DNA of 64,000 bases, taken from assembly GCA_046295975.1 (NCBI GenBank), contig JBKBMG010000018.1, positions 1 to 64,000 on the forward strand. The letters run 5' to 3'. The notes under the pieces were generated by a model. The model worked only from the letters and a program-made list of their open reading frames with translations. It searched no databases and was not told the origin of the DNA. Shown piece after piece: positions 41,891 to 49,789 of the stretch. The translations under genes were made by a program, and so were the position numbers. The stretch is from UBA2357 sp046295975 (GTDB lineage: Bacteria; Pseudomonadota; Gammaproteobacteria; Burkholderiales; Rhodocyclaceae). Positions within the stretch are counted from its first letter, which is position 1. Each line of letters begins with the position of its first letter.

Positions 41891-43033
41891 ATGTTCAAAA
41901 AGACAAGCGTTCGCACCGTAGTGTCCTTGCTCGCCCTTTCGACCGGTTTGGCCGGTTGTTCGGGCTCGCTCATGGAGTCGAAGAAGATCGACTACAAGAG
42001 CGCCAGCCGTCAGACAACATCGCTCGAAGTTCCGCCCGATCTGACTGCTCCGACCAGCGACGGCCGCTATGTCGTGCCAGAGACCTCGCGCGGCGTCGCG
42101 ACCTATTCGGCCTATTCCACCGATCGCGAGCTGCAGCCGCGTGCCAGTTCCGGCAGGGTGCTGACCGAGGTCGACAACATGCGCATCGAGCGTTCCGGTG
42201 CCCAGCGCTGGCTGGTTGTTCGGGGTTCGGCAGACGTGTTGTGGCAGGACGTCAAGGACTTCTGGCTGGAGCTCGGCTTCATCCTGAATGTCGACCGGCC
42301 CGAAATCGGGGTGATGGAAACCGACTGGGCGGAGAATCGCGCACGTATTCCGCAGGACATCGTCCGCCGGACGATTGGTCGGGTGCTGGACGGGCTGTAC
42401 TCGACGTCGGAACGCGACAAGTTCCGGACGCGTTTCGAAGAGGGCAAGGAGCCCGGTACCATCGAGGTGTATATCAGTCACCGAGGGATGGAGGAAGTGT
42501 ACGCCGGACGTTCGGAGGATACGACAGTGTGGCAGCCGCGCCAGGCCGACCCCGAGCTTGAGGCGGAGATGCTGCGGCGCCTGATGGTGAAGCTCGGGGT
42601 CGAGGAACAGCGCGCCGAAGCCATGGTTGCCCAGGCACCCGCAAGCGACCGCGCGAGCCTTATGTCGGCCGATGGCAGCGTTCGTCTCGAGGTGTCGGAG
42701 TCCTTCGATCGTGCGTGGCGCCGGGTTGGGTTGGCGCTCGACCGGATCGGCTTTACGGTCGAGGATCGTGACCGATCAGCCGGTTTGTACTTCGTCCGCT
42801 ATATCGATCCGGATCTCGATGTGCGCTCGGGTCGTTCCGAGGGTATGCTGTCGCGCCTTGCGTTCTGGCGAAGCAGTAGTGCAACGGCCGCCGAACAAGG
42901 CAGCGAGTACCGCATTCGCGTGGTCGGCAACGGCGAGCTTTCACAGGTGACGGTTCTGACGCGCGAGGGCGGGGAGGATGCATCCGAGACCGCACGCCGC
43001 ATGCTTGGCCTGCTGGAGCGCGAACTGCGCTAG
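41891..43033 (+). CDS. bamC: Outer-membrane assembly lipoprotein BamC
   Basis: 380 aa. The signal peptide ends with the lipobox LAGC, and an unstructured N-terminal stretch follows (KIDYKSASRQTTSLEVPPDL) like the BamD-binding lasso. Two helix-grip domains follow (about 95-220 and 245-380: WLVVRGSADVLWQDVKDFWL and LEVSESFDRAWRRVGLALDR). It belongs to the BamABCDE outer-membrane protein assembly complex. The dapA-bamC pairing is conserved in proteobacteria. Confidence 0.93.
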   Translation: MFKKTSVRTVVSLLALSTGLAGCSGSLMESKKIDYKSASRQTTSLEVPPDLTAPTSDGRYVVPETSRGVATYSAYSTDRELQPRASSGRVLTEVDNMRIERSGAQRWLVVRGSADVLWQDVKDFWLELGFILNVDRPEIGVMETDWAENRARIPQDIVRRTIGRVLDGLYSTSERDKFRTRFEEGKEPGTIEVYISHRGMEEVYAGRSEDTTVWQPRQADPELEAEMLRRLMVKLGVEEQRAEAMVAQAPASDRASLMSADGSVRLEVSESFDRAWRRVGLALDRIGFTVEDRDRSAGLYFVRYIDPDLDVRSGRSEGMLSRLAFWRSSSATAAEQGSEYRIRVVGNGELSQVTVLTREGGEDASETARRMLGLLERELR

Positions 43034-43107
43034 GAGGCTGGGGTTGACCGGCTGCGGTCGACCACCAGAGCGTTAGCGGCGACGATCCCCCGCTGATTGT
43101 GCTCGAT

Positions 43108-43143
43108 GAATGAAAAAGCCGGCGTCAGCCGGCTTTTTCATTC
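43108..43143. terminator. Bidirectional terminator after bamC
   Basis: GAATGAAAAAGCCGGC-GTCA-GCCGGCTTTTTCATTC: a 16-bp perfect stem with A- and T-runs, serving bamC and the convergent lipoprotein gene. Confidence 0.95.
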
Positions 43144-43227
43144 GTATGACCGCATACTACTTTCCATCCTGGCCGTGTCGGTCCGTGGGAGCGGCGCGGC
43201 CAACAGCTGGCGAAGTCGATCCGGGCC

Positions 43228-43641
43228 TCAGTCCTGCTTGCCCTGTTCTTCGGTCTTTTCGGCGGCGTTCTGCACGGCCTCGCTGGCAGCTTCTCGGACT
43301 TCTTCCACGGCCGCTGCGGCGGCTTCGGTAGCGTTTTCCAGTTGTTCGCGCGCGCCTTCAGCGGCCGACTCCACGGCCTGACCGGCTTCCTCTGCTGCCT
43401 GGGCTGCGGCGTCGCCCGCTTCGTGCGCGGCGTCCTGTACGGCATCGGTGGCCTGCTCAACCGTGCTGGCGGCGCCGCTGTCGGCTGCTGGGGTTTCGGT
43501 TGCGGGCGTTACGGCAGCAGGGGGTGTGGGTGCTTGCTCGGTGACCGGTGCAGATGGCTGCTGAGGCTTGGTGTCCTCGCTCTTGCCGCATGCGGACAGT
43601 GCGATGGCGATCATGGCCGCCAGCAGAACGGAGATTTTCAT
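43228..43641 (-). CDS. Small Ala/Glu-rich lipoprotein
   Basis: 137 aa. The signal peptide ends in the lipobox LSAC (Cys at residue 18), then a Pro/Thr linker and about 85 residues of Ala-rich heptad-like repeats (TDAVQDAAHEAGDAAAQAAE and similar) ending in KTEEQGKQD. The pattern suggests a long amphipathic helix, as in LEA-like or Lpp-like proteins. No family is assigned. The ribosome site AAAGGAG precedes the ATG. It would be anchored in an envelope membrane; the function is unknown. Confidence 0.8.
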   Translation of the reverse strand: MKISVLLAAMIAIALSACGKSEDTKPQQPSAPVTEQAPTPPAAVTPATETPAADSGAASTVEQATDAVQDAAHEAGDAAAQAAEEAGQAVESAAEGAREQLENATEAAAAAVEEVREAASEAVQNAAEKTEEQGKQD

Positions 43642-44042
43642 GTTTTACTCCTTTACAGACAGTTGAGAAACGGGCCGATCTGGACGGGCGACAGGGCTGC
43701 CAAGAGGCGGCGCGTGCTCGCCAAGTCCTGCGGCGGTGGTTGCCGGGCCGATCGACGACGGTTTGGACCGTCCGCGGCTGATGTCGGCGATGTCCGACGG
43801 GGGATCCGCCAGGGCGGTGCATCGGGTCGATGACCTGAACGCGGGCAGGCGGACAGTCGGCAACCATGCATTTGCTCGAGTGGACCGCGATTTTGTTTCC
43901 TCGATGCGCCTGCGCAGGGCCTCGATGTCGAGCGGTGACGCGATGCCGCTTCGGAGCGGCCGGATTCTAGCATCGCCTTGAGACACGGTGGACGAGGCTG
44001 AGGCGAGGATTTGTGACGCGATGATTCGCAGCGGTATTGGGA
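43642..44042. other. Intergenic 400 bp, no gene seen
   Basis: Several open frames exist only because of high GC. None has a ribosome site or a recognisable motif. It should hold the promoter of the lipoprotein gene near 43650-43700. Confidence 0.6.
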
Positions 44043-44534
44043 CTACAAACCTACTCGACCACCACTCGGCCCGGGTCGGCCGGCGACCCACAGGGGTTCG
44101 AATTGCACGAGATAGGGCGTGCATTCCGGTCCGGCATCGGTGAGCAGCTTGCCGCGTGGTGCGTCGCTGTGGAAGCGGGTGATCAGGTGCCGGCCGTCGG
44201 CGACGATGAAGCAGCCTTCGTCCATGTTGTTGCCGGCAGCGTTGCGCACCCGGACACTCACGCGGTGTCCGTAGTGCTCGAGCAGGCGCAGCAACCGCGG
44301 GCAGTCGCGCTCGAGATGGCGGGGCGTGCGCAGCAGGATGCGGATGGCGTCCTCGCGCCGGGATTCGCGGCACAAACGCTCGAGTACGCTGCAGGCCGCC
44401 GGACTCTCCAGTCCGGTGGCGGAGAGATCGGCGTCGTAGACCGTAAGCGTCTGTGTGGTCAGTTCGAGCAGTTCGGCGATGCCTGCGCGGTAGTCGGCAT
44501 AGGTGTCGAAGCGCGCACTCCGCGAAATGTTCAC
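44043..44534 (-). CDS. Uncharacterised protein (DUF7931-like)
   Basis: 163 aa without signal peptide. It reads FDTYADYRAGIAELLELTTQ at the N-terminus, then a helical middle (CSVLERLCRESRREDAIRIL), and FIVADGRHLITRFHSDAPRG near the end. This resembles short proteins encoded next to the ribosomal oxygenase in many beta- and gammaproteobacteria; a remote phospholipase-D-like fold is possible. The start overlaps the oxygenase stop by 4 bp, so the two are coupled. The function is unknown. Confidence 0.65.
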   Translation of the reverse strand: MNISRSARFDTYADYRAGIAELLELTTQTLTVYDADLSATGLESPAACSVLERLCRESRREDAIRILLRTPRHLERDCPRLLRLLEHYGHRVSVRVRNAAGNNMDEGCFIVADGRHLITRFHSDAPRGKLLTDAGPECTPYLVQFEPLWVAGRPGPSGGRVGL

Positions 44535-45673
44535 GGCACGGCGCCGACGGCGATGAAACCGTCGCAGTAGGCTTGGTGAAGGGCTTGTGCGAGCCGATCG
44601 GGCAGTGGTGTACCGGGCGGCAGGTGACGCGTGTCGGCGAGCATTGCGAGGATGCGGCGTTCGTCGTCGTTCCAGGGCTGTTCGCCAAAGCGTTCGCCGT
44701 TGAGGTAGAAGTGCGCGTTGGTGAACAGCATCAAGGACCGCCGATCGAGATGCAGCCCGCGCTGGCTGGCGATCTTGACGAAGCGCGCCGGGCTCAGCGG
44801 CTCCTCGGGCGCGTCGAAGAAGACGTGTGGCTTGGGTTCGGTGAGATAGTGGCCTAGAAACGCCGCCACATCAGTGCGCGTCCAGGTGATGCCGGCGAGC
44901 ATGCCGTCGATCTGCTCGACCATCGCTTCCCCGATCAGTGCGGAGTGGGTTTGCGGCTGGAGATCGGGGTCGGCGTAAAGCCCCTCGAGTGTGAGCCTGT
45001 CCTGCAGCCAAGTCAGGAACTCGGTACCGAGTTCGCGCGCGTCGGGCGAGCGGAAGCCGATCGAGTAAGTGGTGCATTCGCCGACCGCGATACCGTTGTG
45101 CGCCCAGTGCGGTGGCAGGTAGAGCATGTCGCCCGGTTCGAGCACCCAGTCATGTTCGGGCACGAAGTGCTGGAGGATCTTGAGTGGGGCGCCCTCGACC
45201 AGGCGGCGGTCTTCCTGTGCGGCGATCTGCCAGCGGCGCCGGCCATGCCCTTGGAGCAAAAACACGTCGTAGTTGTCGAAATGCGGACCGACCCCGCCGC
45301 CGTCGACGGCGTAGCTGACCATCAGGTCGTCCAGCCGTGCCTGGGGGATGAAGTCGAAGCGGTGAAGCAGGGCGTCGGCCTCCGGCAGGAACAGGTTGAG
45401 ACCTTGCACCAGTATCGTCCAGGGGTGCTTCTTGCCACGCAGGGCGCGGCGCTTTTGCGGCCCATGCACGAGTTCCCATTCGTCGCCGCTACGACGCACC
45501 AGGCGCGATTCGACGTCGGGATCGCAGGCCAGATCGAACAGTGCGTCGTTGGGCAGCAGGCCGTTGAAGCCGGGCACAGCCTGGCGCACGAGGAGCGGTT
45601 TTTTCTGCCAGTACTCGCTCAGAAACTGGTGCGGCGTCAGGCCGCCAAGCAGGTTTGTGTACATGAGCGCCAT
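44531..45673 (-). CDS. roxA: JmjC/cupin ribosomal protein oxygenase (RoxA/YcfD type)
   Basis: 380 aa. A 2-oxoglutarate/Fe(II) oxygenase that in E. coli hydroxylates an Arg of ribosomal protein L16. The beginning (LTPHQFLSEYWQKKPLLVRQ) and the JmjC core (GGGVGPHFDNYDVFLLQGHG with the HxD iron ligands, then EPGDMLYLPPHWAHNGIAVG with the distal His) are clear. The C-terminal winged-helix part is present. Starts at 45673 or 45664 are both possible. It is divergent from rlmD; the 5' ends are 97 bp apart. Confidence 0.88.
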   Translation of the reverse strand: MALMYTNLLGGLTPHQFLSEYWQKKPLLVRQAVPGFNGLLPNDALFDLACDPDVESRLVRRSGDEWELVHGPQKRRALRGKKHPWTILVQGLNLFLPEADALLHRFDFIPQARLDDLMVSYAVDGGGVGPHFDNYDVFLLQGHGRRRWQIAAQEDRRLVEGAPLKILQHFVPEHDWVLEPGDMLYLPPHWAHNGIAVGECTTYSIGFRSPDARELGTEFLTWLQDRLTLEGLYADPDLQPQTHSALIGEAMVEQIDGMLAGITWTRTDVAAFLGHYLTEPKPHVFFDAPEEPLSPARFVKIASQRGLHLDRRSLMLFTNAHFYLNGERFGEQPWNDDERRILAMLADTRHLPPGTPLPDRLAQALHQAYCDGFIAVGAVP

Positions 45674-45770
45674 TATCCCATCGCGGGGATCCGGCGGGAA
45701 CCGGCGCAGCGTGAGTGAAAATGCCGCCACTGCGCGGTAACATCGTGCCCTTTTCCGTCCTGGAGTCGCC

Positions 45771-47078
45771 ATGCCTGTCGCCACCATCGAGTCGCTGGAT
45801 CACGAGGGCCGCGGCGTCGCGCACGTCGATGGCAAGGTGGTATTCGTCGACGGTGCGCTACCCGGCGAGCGCGTGGAGTACGTCGAGTATCGCAGCCGTC
45901 CGCGGCACGCCCAGGCGGAGATGACGCGGCTGCTGGTGGCCAGCGCGCAGCGGGTGGTGCCGCGTTGCCGATACTACGGAACCTGTGGCGGCTGTTCGGT
46001 GCAGCATTTCGATCCGGTCGCACAGACCGCGGCCAAACAGCGGGTGCTCGAAGACGCGCTGTGGCACGTCGGCAAGGTGCGTGCCGCGACGCTGTATCCG
46101 GCGATTCACGGTGTTCCCTGGGGCTACCGCTTCAGGGCGCGGCTGGGGGTGCGGGTGGTGCCGTCGCGCGGCGGGGTATTGATCGGGTTTCGCGAGAAGC
46201 GCAGCAGCTACATTGCCGACATGCATGCTTGCGAGGTGTTGCCGCCACACGTGGCGGCCCTGCTCACGCCCTTGCACGAGCTGGTGGAAGGACTGTCGAT
46301 TCGCGATCGCCTGCCGCAGATCGAAATCGCGGTGGGCGACGAGGACGTGACGGTGCTGGTGTTCCGCATCCTGAAACCGTTGGGCAATGGGGATGCGGCC
46401 CGTCTGGTGGCGTTCGCCGATGCCCATGCGGTGCAGGTGTGGTTGCAGCCGGAAGGGCCGGATTCCTGTCATCGCCTGCATCCACGTGAGGCCGCGGGGC
46501 TTGCCTACAGCCTGCCGGAGTTCGGTGTTCGCATGGCGTTCGGGCCTACCGATTTCACCCAGGTGAACGTGGCGATCAATCGGGTGTTGATGCGGCGTGC
46601 GATGCAGTTGCTCGCGCCCGCGGCAGGTGAGCGGATTGCCGATCTGTTCTGCGGACTGGGCAACTTCAGCCTGCCGATCGCGCGTCTCGGCGCCTACGTG
46701 GTCGGCGTCGAGGGCAGCGACGATCTGGTGGTCCGTGCCGGCCGCAACGCCGAGGACAATGGACTCGCCAGGCAGTGCGAGTTCCATGCCGCGAACCTGT
46801 TCGAGACCACCGAGGACAGCCTGGCCGCGCTCGGCAGGGTGGACAAGATGTTGATCGATCCGCCGCGCGAAGGGGCGGTCGCGGTGGTCAAGGCAATCAG
46901 CCCGGCCCAGCGGCCCGCCCGCATCGTGTATGTGTCGTGCAATCCGGCCACGCTCGCCCGCGATGCGGCGGTGCTGGTGCATGAGAAGGGCTATGTGCTG
47001 AAGGGAGCGGGGGTGGCGAACATGTTTCCGCAGACCTCTCATGTCGAGTCGATCGCCCTGTTCGAAGCGACTGCCTGA
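45771..47078 (+). CDS. rlmD: 23S rRNA (uracil-1939-C5) methyltransferase
   Basis: 435 aa. An N-terminal TRAM domain (ATIESLDHEGRGVAHVDGKV) is followed by a [4Fe-4S] cluster motif (CRYYGTCGGCSVQHF) and a Rossmann methyltransferase (ADLFCGLGNFSLPIARLGAY). The catalytic Cys lies in IVYVSCNPATLARD. LIDPPREGA is also diagnostic. It modifies U1939 of 23S rRNA. Confidence 0.95.
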   Translation: MPVATIESLDHEGRGVAHVDGKVVFVDGALPGERVEYVEYRSRPRHAQAEMTRLLVASAQRVVPRCRYYGTCGGCSVQHFDPVAQTAAKQRVLEDALWHVGKVRAATLYPAIHGVPWGYRFRARLGVRVVPSRGGVLIGFREKRSSYIADMHACEVLPPHVAALLTPLHELVEGLSIRDRLPQIEIAVGDEDVTVLVFRILKPLGNGDAARLVAFADAHAVQVWLQPEGPDSCHRLHPREAAGLAYSLPEFGVRMAFGPTDFTQVNVAINRVLMRRAMQLLAPAAGERIADLFCGLGNFSLPIARLGAYVVGVEGSDDLVVRAGRNAEDNGLARQCEFHAANLFETTEDSLAALGRVDKMLIDPPREGAVAVVKAISPAQRPARIVYVSCNPATLARDAAVLVHEKGYVLKGAGVANMFPQTSHVESIALFEATA

Positions 47079-47212
47079 AGAAACGACGAGCAAGCGGAGA
47101 ACAAGCGGCGGCCTTGGTTCGCGGCCCGCAACGTCGCCCATTCACCTGATACGTCTCGGTCGCGACGTGCACCTTGCCGGCGGACCGCAGGCCACGATTT
47201 TCTCGCAAGCGT

Positions 47213-47779
47213 TCAGGCGTCTTCCGCTCCGATGTGAGTCAAATGCCGCTTCAGGCGTTCGAGCAGATCGAGCAACTGGGCTTTTTCGGTGTGGTTGAGG
47301 CCACCGAAGAGGTCGATGATCCAGGTCTCGTGATGCTTGGCCATTTGCCGGAAGGCGAGCTTGCCGGCGGGGGTGAGATGCACCGAGTAGGCGCGGCGGT
47401 CGCGCGGATCGTCGCGGCGCTCGACCAGGCCTTCTTCGACGAGCTTGTCGGTGAGTCCGGTGACGTTGCCACCGGTCACCATCAGGCGGCGTGATAGTTC
47501 GCGCATCTTCAAACCATCGGGGTTGCGGTCGAGTTGCGCCATCAGGTCGAAGCGGGGCAGGGTGGAGTCGAAACGGGTGCGCAGCAAGCTGCGCAAGCGC
47601 GATTCGACCAGATTGGTGCACGTGAGCATGCGCAGCCACACCCGCAGGGCTTCGTGGTCGTCGTCGGTCGCGCGCGTCTCGTGGTCCACGGGATCGGCTG
47701 GATCGACCGTGGCGGGCGGCGAGGGGGTGGCCGTGTCGTCGGGCGTGTCTCGGGGGGCTTCGGTGTGTTCTAGGGTCAT
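47213..47779 (-). CDS. MarR-family regulator of the anthranilate cluster
   Basis: 188 aa. After a 40-residue acidic, Pro/Thr-rich N-terminus comes the MarR winged helix: LPRFDLMAQLDRNPDGLKMR, LSRRLMVTGGNVTGLTDKL, and wing VERRDDPRDRRAYSVHLT. It lies 103 bp downstream of the 2-aminobenzoate-CoA ligase on the same strand. MarR-type regulators usually repress aromatic-acid operons and release DNA on binding an aryl-CoA or acid. The palindrome at 49686-49698 is its best candidate operator (inference). Confidence 0.85.
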   Translation of the reverse strand: MTLEHTEAPRDTPDDTATPSPPATVDPADPVDHETRATDDDHEALRVWLRMLTCTNLVESRLRSLLRTRFDSTLPRFDLMAQLDRNPDGLKMRELSRRLMVTGGNVTGLTDKLVEEGLVERRDDPRDRRAYSVHLTPAGKLAFRQMAKHHETWIIDLFGGLNHTEKAQLLDLLERLKRHLTHIGAEDA

Positions 47780-47882
47780 GGCGGACCTTGGGTTCCAAAG
47801 TCGCGCCGCGGTCGCGACGCGAAGTTGCTGGTGCGCATACTAAAACATTCAGGCCTGAACAGTCTGGGTCGCTGCGCCCGCT

Positions 47883-49490
47883 TCAGTCCATGGCGCGGAG
47901 CCTGAAGCGTTGCAGCTTGCCGGTTTCGGTGCGCGGCAGGCTGTCTACGTAGCGGATTGCGCGGGGATACTTGTACGGCGCTACCGACCGTTTGACGTAT
48001 GCCTGCAGCTCGGAGCTCATGGCGGCGTCGCCTCGGTGGCCGGGCTTGAGCACCACGAACGCCTTGATGATCTGACCGCGCTCGGCGTCGGGCACGCCCA
48101 CCACACCACATTCTGCAACCGCCGGGTGGGCGAGCAATGCCCATTCCACCTCGGGGCTGGAAACGTTGTAGCCCGAGGTCACGATCATGTCGTCGACCCG
48201 GGCGTGATAGTAGAAATAGCCGTCCTCGTCCATGTGAAAGGCGTCACCGGGCAGATTCCAGCCGTCGCGCACATAGTTGCGTTGGCGATCGTCGGCGAGG
48301 TAGCGGCAGCCGGTCGGTCCCTTGATCGCCAGCCTGCCGATGGTGCCGGGAGGGAGCGGTCGCATCTCGTCGTCGACCACCGTGCCGTGATAACCAGGCA
48401 GCAGCCGGCCAACCGCACCCGGGCGATAGTCTTCCGGCCCGGAGGCGATATAGATGTGGATCATCTCCGTGCCGCCGATGCCGTCGTGAATCTGTATGCC
48501 GGTCGCTGCACGCCATTTGTCGCGGGTGTCGGTGGGCAGTGCCTCGCCAGCGGAAACGCATTTCTTCAGGCTGGAAAGATCGTGGTCTGCGGCGAGCATG
48601 GCCATCTGCCGGTATGCGGTGGGGGAGGTGAAGCAGATCGTCGCATGGTGTTGCTGGATGGCCATCAACAGCGGCTCGGGCGAGAGCTTCTCGAGCAGTA
48701 CGGTCGAGGCCCGCGCCCAAAGCGGAAAACACAGCAGTCCGCCGAGTCCGAAGGTGAATGCCAGCGGCGGCGTGCCGATGAAGATGTCGTCCGGCGTCGG
48801 CTTGAGGCAGTGGCGGGGAAATACCTCACACATCGCCATCACGTCGCGATGGAAATGCACCGTGCCCTTGGGGATGCCGGTGGTGCCGGAGGTAAAGGCA
48901 ATGAGGGCGGGATCGGACGAGGCGGTCTCGACGGCTGCGAAGCGTGCCGGCTGCGCAGCCAGAGCGGTCTCCAGGTCGCTTCCGGGGCCGAACAGCCGGA
49001 CGTGTGCCAAGGGCTGTCCGGCGTCCTGGGCCGCGATCAACTCGCCTACCAAGCGCGCGTCGCACAAGGCGTGCTGGACTTGGGCGAGGCGGATGATCTC
49101 GCCAAGTTCGCGCGCCCTCAGCAAGGGCATGGTGCCGACCGCGACGGCACCGACCTTCCATACCGCGAGCCAGCACAGCGCTAGCCAAGGGGTGTTGGTA
49201 CCGCGCAGCAGGACGCGGTTGCCGGGCTGGATACCCATTTCGGATACCAGCAGGTGCGCGAACTGATCGACCCGGAGGAGGAGTTCCGCATAAGTCCAGC
49301 CGATGTCGTTACCGATGACTGCGAGATGTTCGCCGTGTCCTTCGGCGACGGCATCGTCCAGCAGTCGGACGGCTGCGTTCAGCCGCTCGGGAAAGCGCAG
49401 TTCCGGTCGGTCGAACAGAAACTCCGGCCACTGCTCGGGTGGGGGAAGATGATCGAGGACGAAGCGGTCGACGTGGGCGGTGTAGGTCAT
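47883..49490 (-). CDS. abmG: 2-aminobenzoate (anthranilate)-CoA ligase
   Basis: 535 aa. An acyl-adenylate-forming enzyme. The AMP-binding P-loop is IAFTSGTTGIPKGTVHFH, with GGTEMIHIYIASGP and DDMIVTSGYNVSSPEVE; the C-terminal catalytic Lys is in PRTETGKLQRF. The benzoate-CoA ligase layout and the divergent 2-aminobenzoyl-CoA monooxygenase gene make anthranilate the best substrate call; other aryl acids are possible. It activates the acid to its CoA thioester in the cytoplasm. Confidence 0.82.
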   Translation of the reverse strand: MTYTAHVDRFVLDHLPPPEQWPEFLFDRPELRFPERLNAAVRLLDDAVAEGHGEHLAVIGNDIGWTYAELLLRVDQFAHLLVSEMGIQPGNRVLLRGTNTPWLALCWLAVWKVGAVAVGTMPLLRARELGEIIRLAQVQHALCDARLVGELIAAQDAGQPLAHVRLFGPGSDLETALAAQPARFAAVETASSDPALIAFTSGTTGIPKGTVHFHRDVMAMCEVFPRHCLKPTPDDIFIGTPPLAFTFGLGGLLCFPLWARASTVLLEKLSPEPLLMAIQQHHATICFTSPTAYRQMAMLAADHDLSSLKKCVSAGEALPTDTRDKWRAATGIQIHDGIGGTEMIHIYIASGPEDYRPGAVGRLLPGYHGTVVDDEMRPLPPGTIGRLAIKGPTGCRYLADDRQRNYVRDGWNLPGDAFHMDEDGYFYYHARVDDMIVTSGYNVSSPEVEWALLAHPAVAECGVVGVPDAERGQIIKAFVVLKPGHRGDAAMSSELQAYVKRSVAPYKYPRAIRYVDSLPRTETGKLQRFRLRAMD

Positions 49491-49591
49491 GTCGTCACCT
49501 GGGGCTGGGAGGGCGGTCGAGACACGCTCGCACGCCTCAGACCTTAGACCCTCGCAGTTGGTGAAGTCAACACATGAATAATATATAAACG

Positions 49592-49605
49592 AATAGTTTA
49601 AAGAT
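49592..49605. promoter_or_regulatory. Second, imperfect ATAGTTTAA half-palindrome near the ligase promoter
   Basis: AATAGTTTAAAGAT shares ATAGTTTAA with the perfect site at 49686. On the minus strand it lies between a possible -35 TTGCTT and a possible -10 TTATAT for the CoA ligase. This suggests that the same repressor controls both divergent promoters. Confidence 0.5.
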
Positions 49606-49677
49606 GAAGCAAGTTCGCCTTACGCTTGAAGCCGGATTGATAGGGTAGTCCGAGTCAAGGCCCGGCGGTGGGCAAGA

Positions 49678-49706
49678 TTGACTAAATAGTTTAACTATGA
49701 AATATT
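49678..49706 (+). promoter_or_regulatory. Promoter with palindromic operator for the anthranilate operon
   Basis: -35 TTGACT (49678-49683) and -10 AATATT (49701-49706) are separated by 17 bp. The spacer holds the perfect palindrome ATAGTT-T-AACTAT (49686-49698). Binding there would block RNA polymerase, as expected for MarR repression. The surrounding 150 bp are strikingly AT-rich for this genome. Confidence 0.75.
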
Positions 49707-49789
49707 GAACCCAGTTTTATTCGACTCCTCTGTCCCGCGGGTGCGGCAGCGGACGCTCACGAGAGTCGAGAGCATTGTGGAGCGTGTTC

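Noticed and set aside
43653..43973. Open frames in the gap between the lipoprotein and DUF7931 genes
   Set aside because: They are Arg/Pro/Ser-rich, with no start signal and no recognisable domain; likely non-coding.
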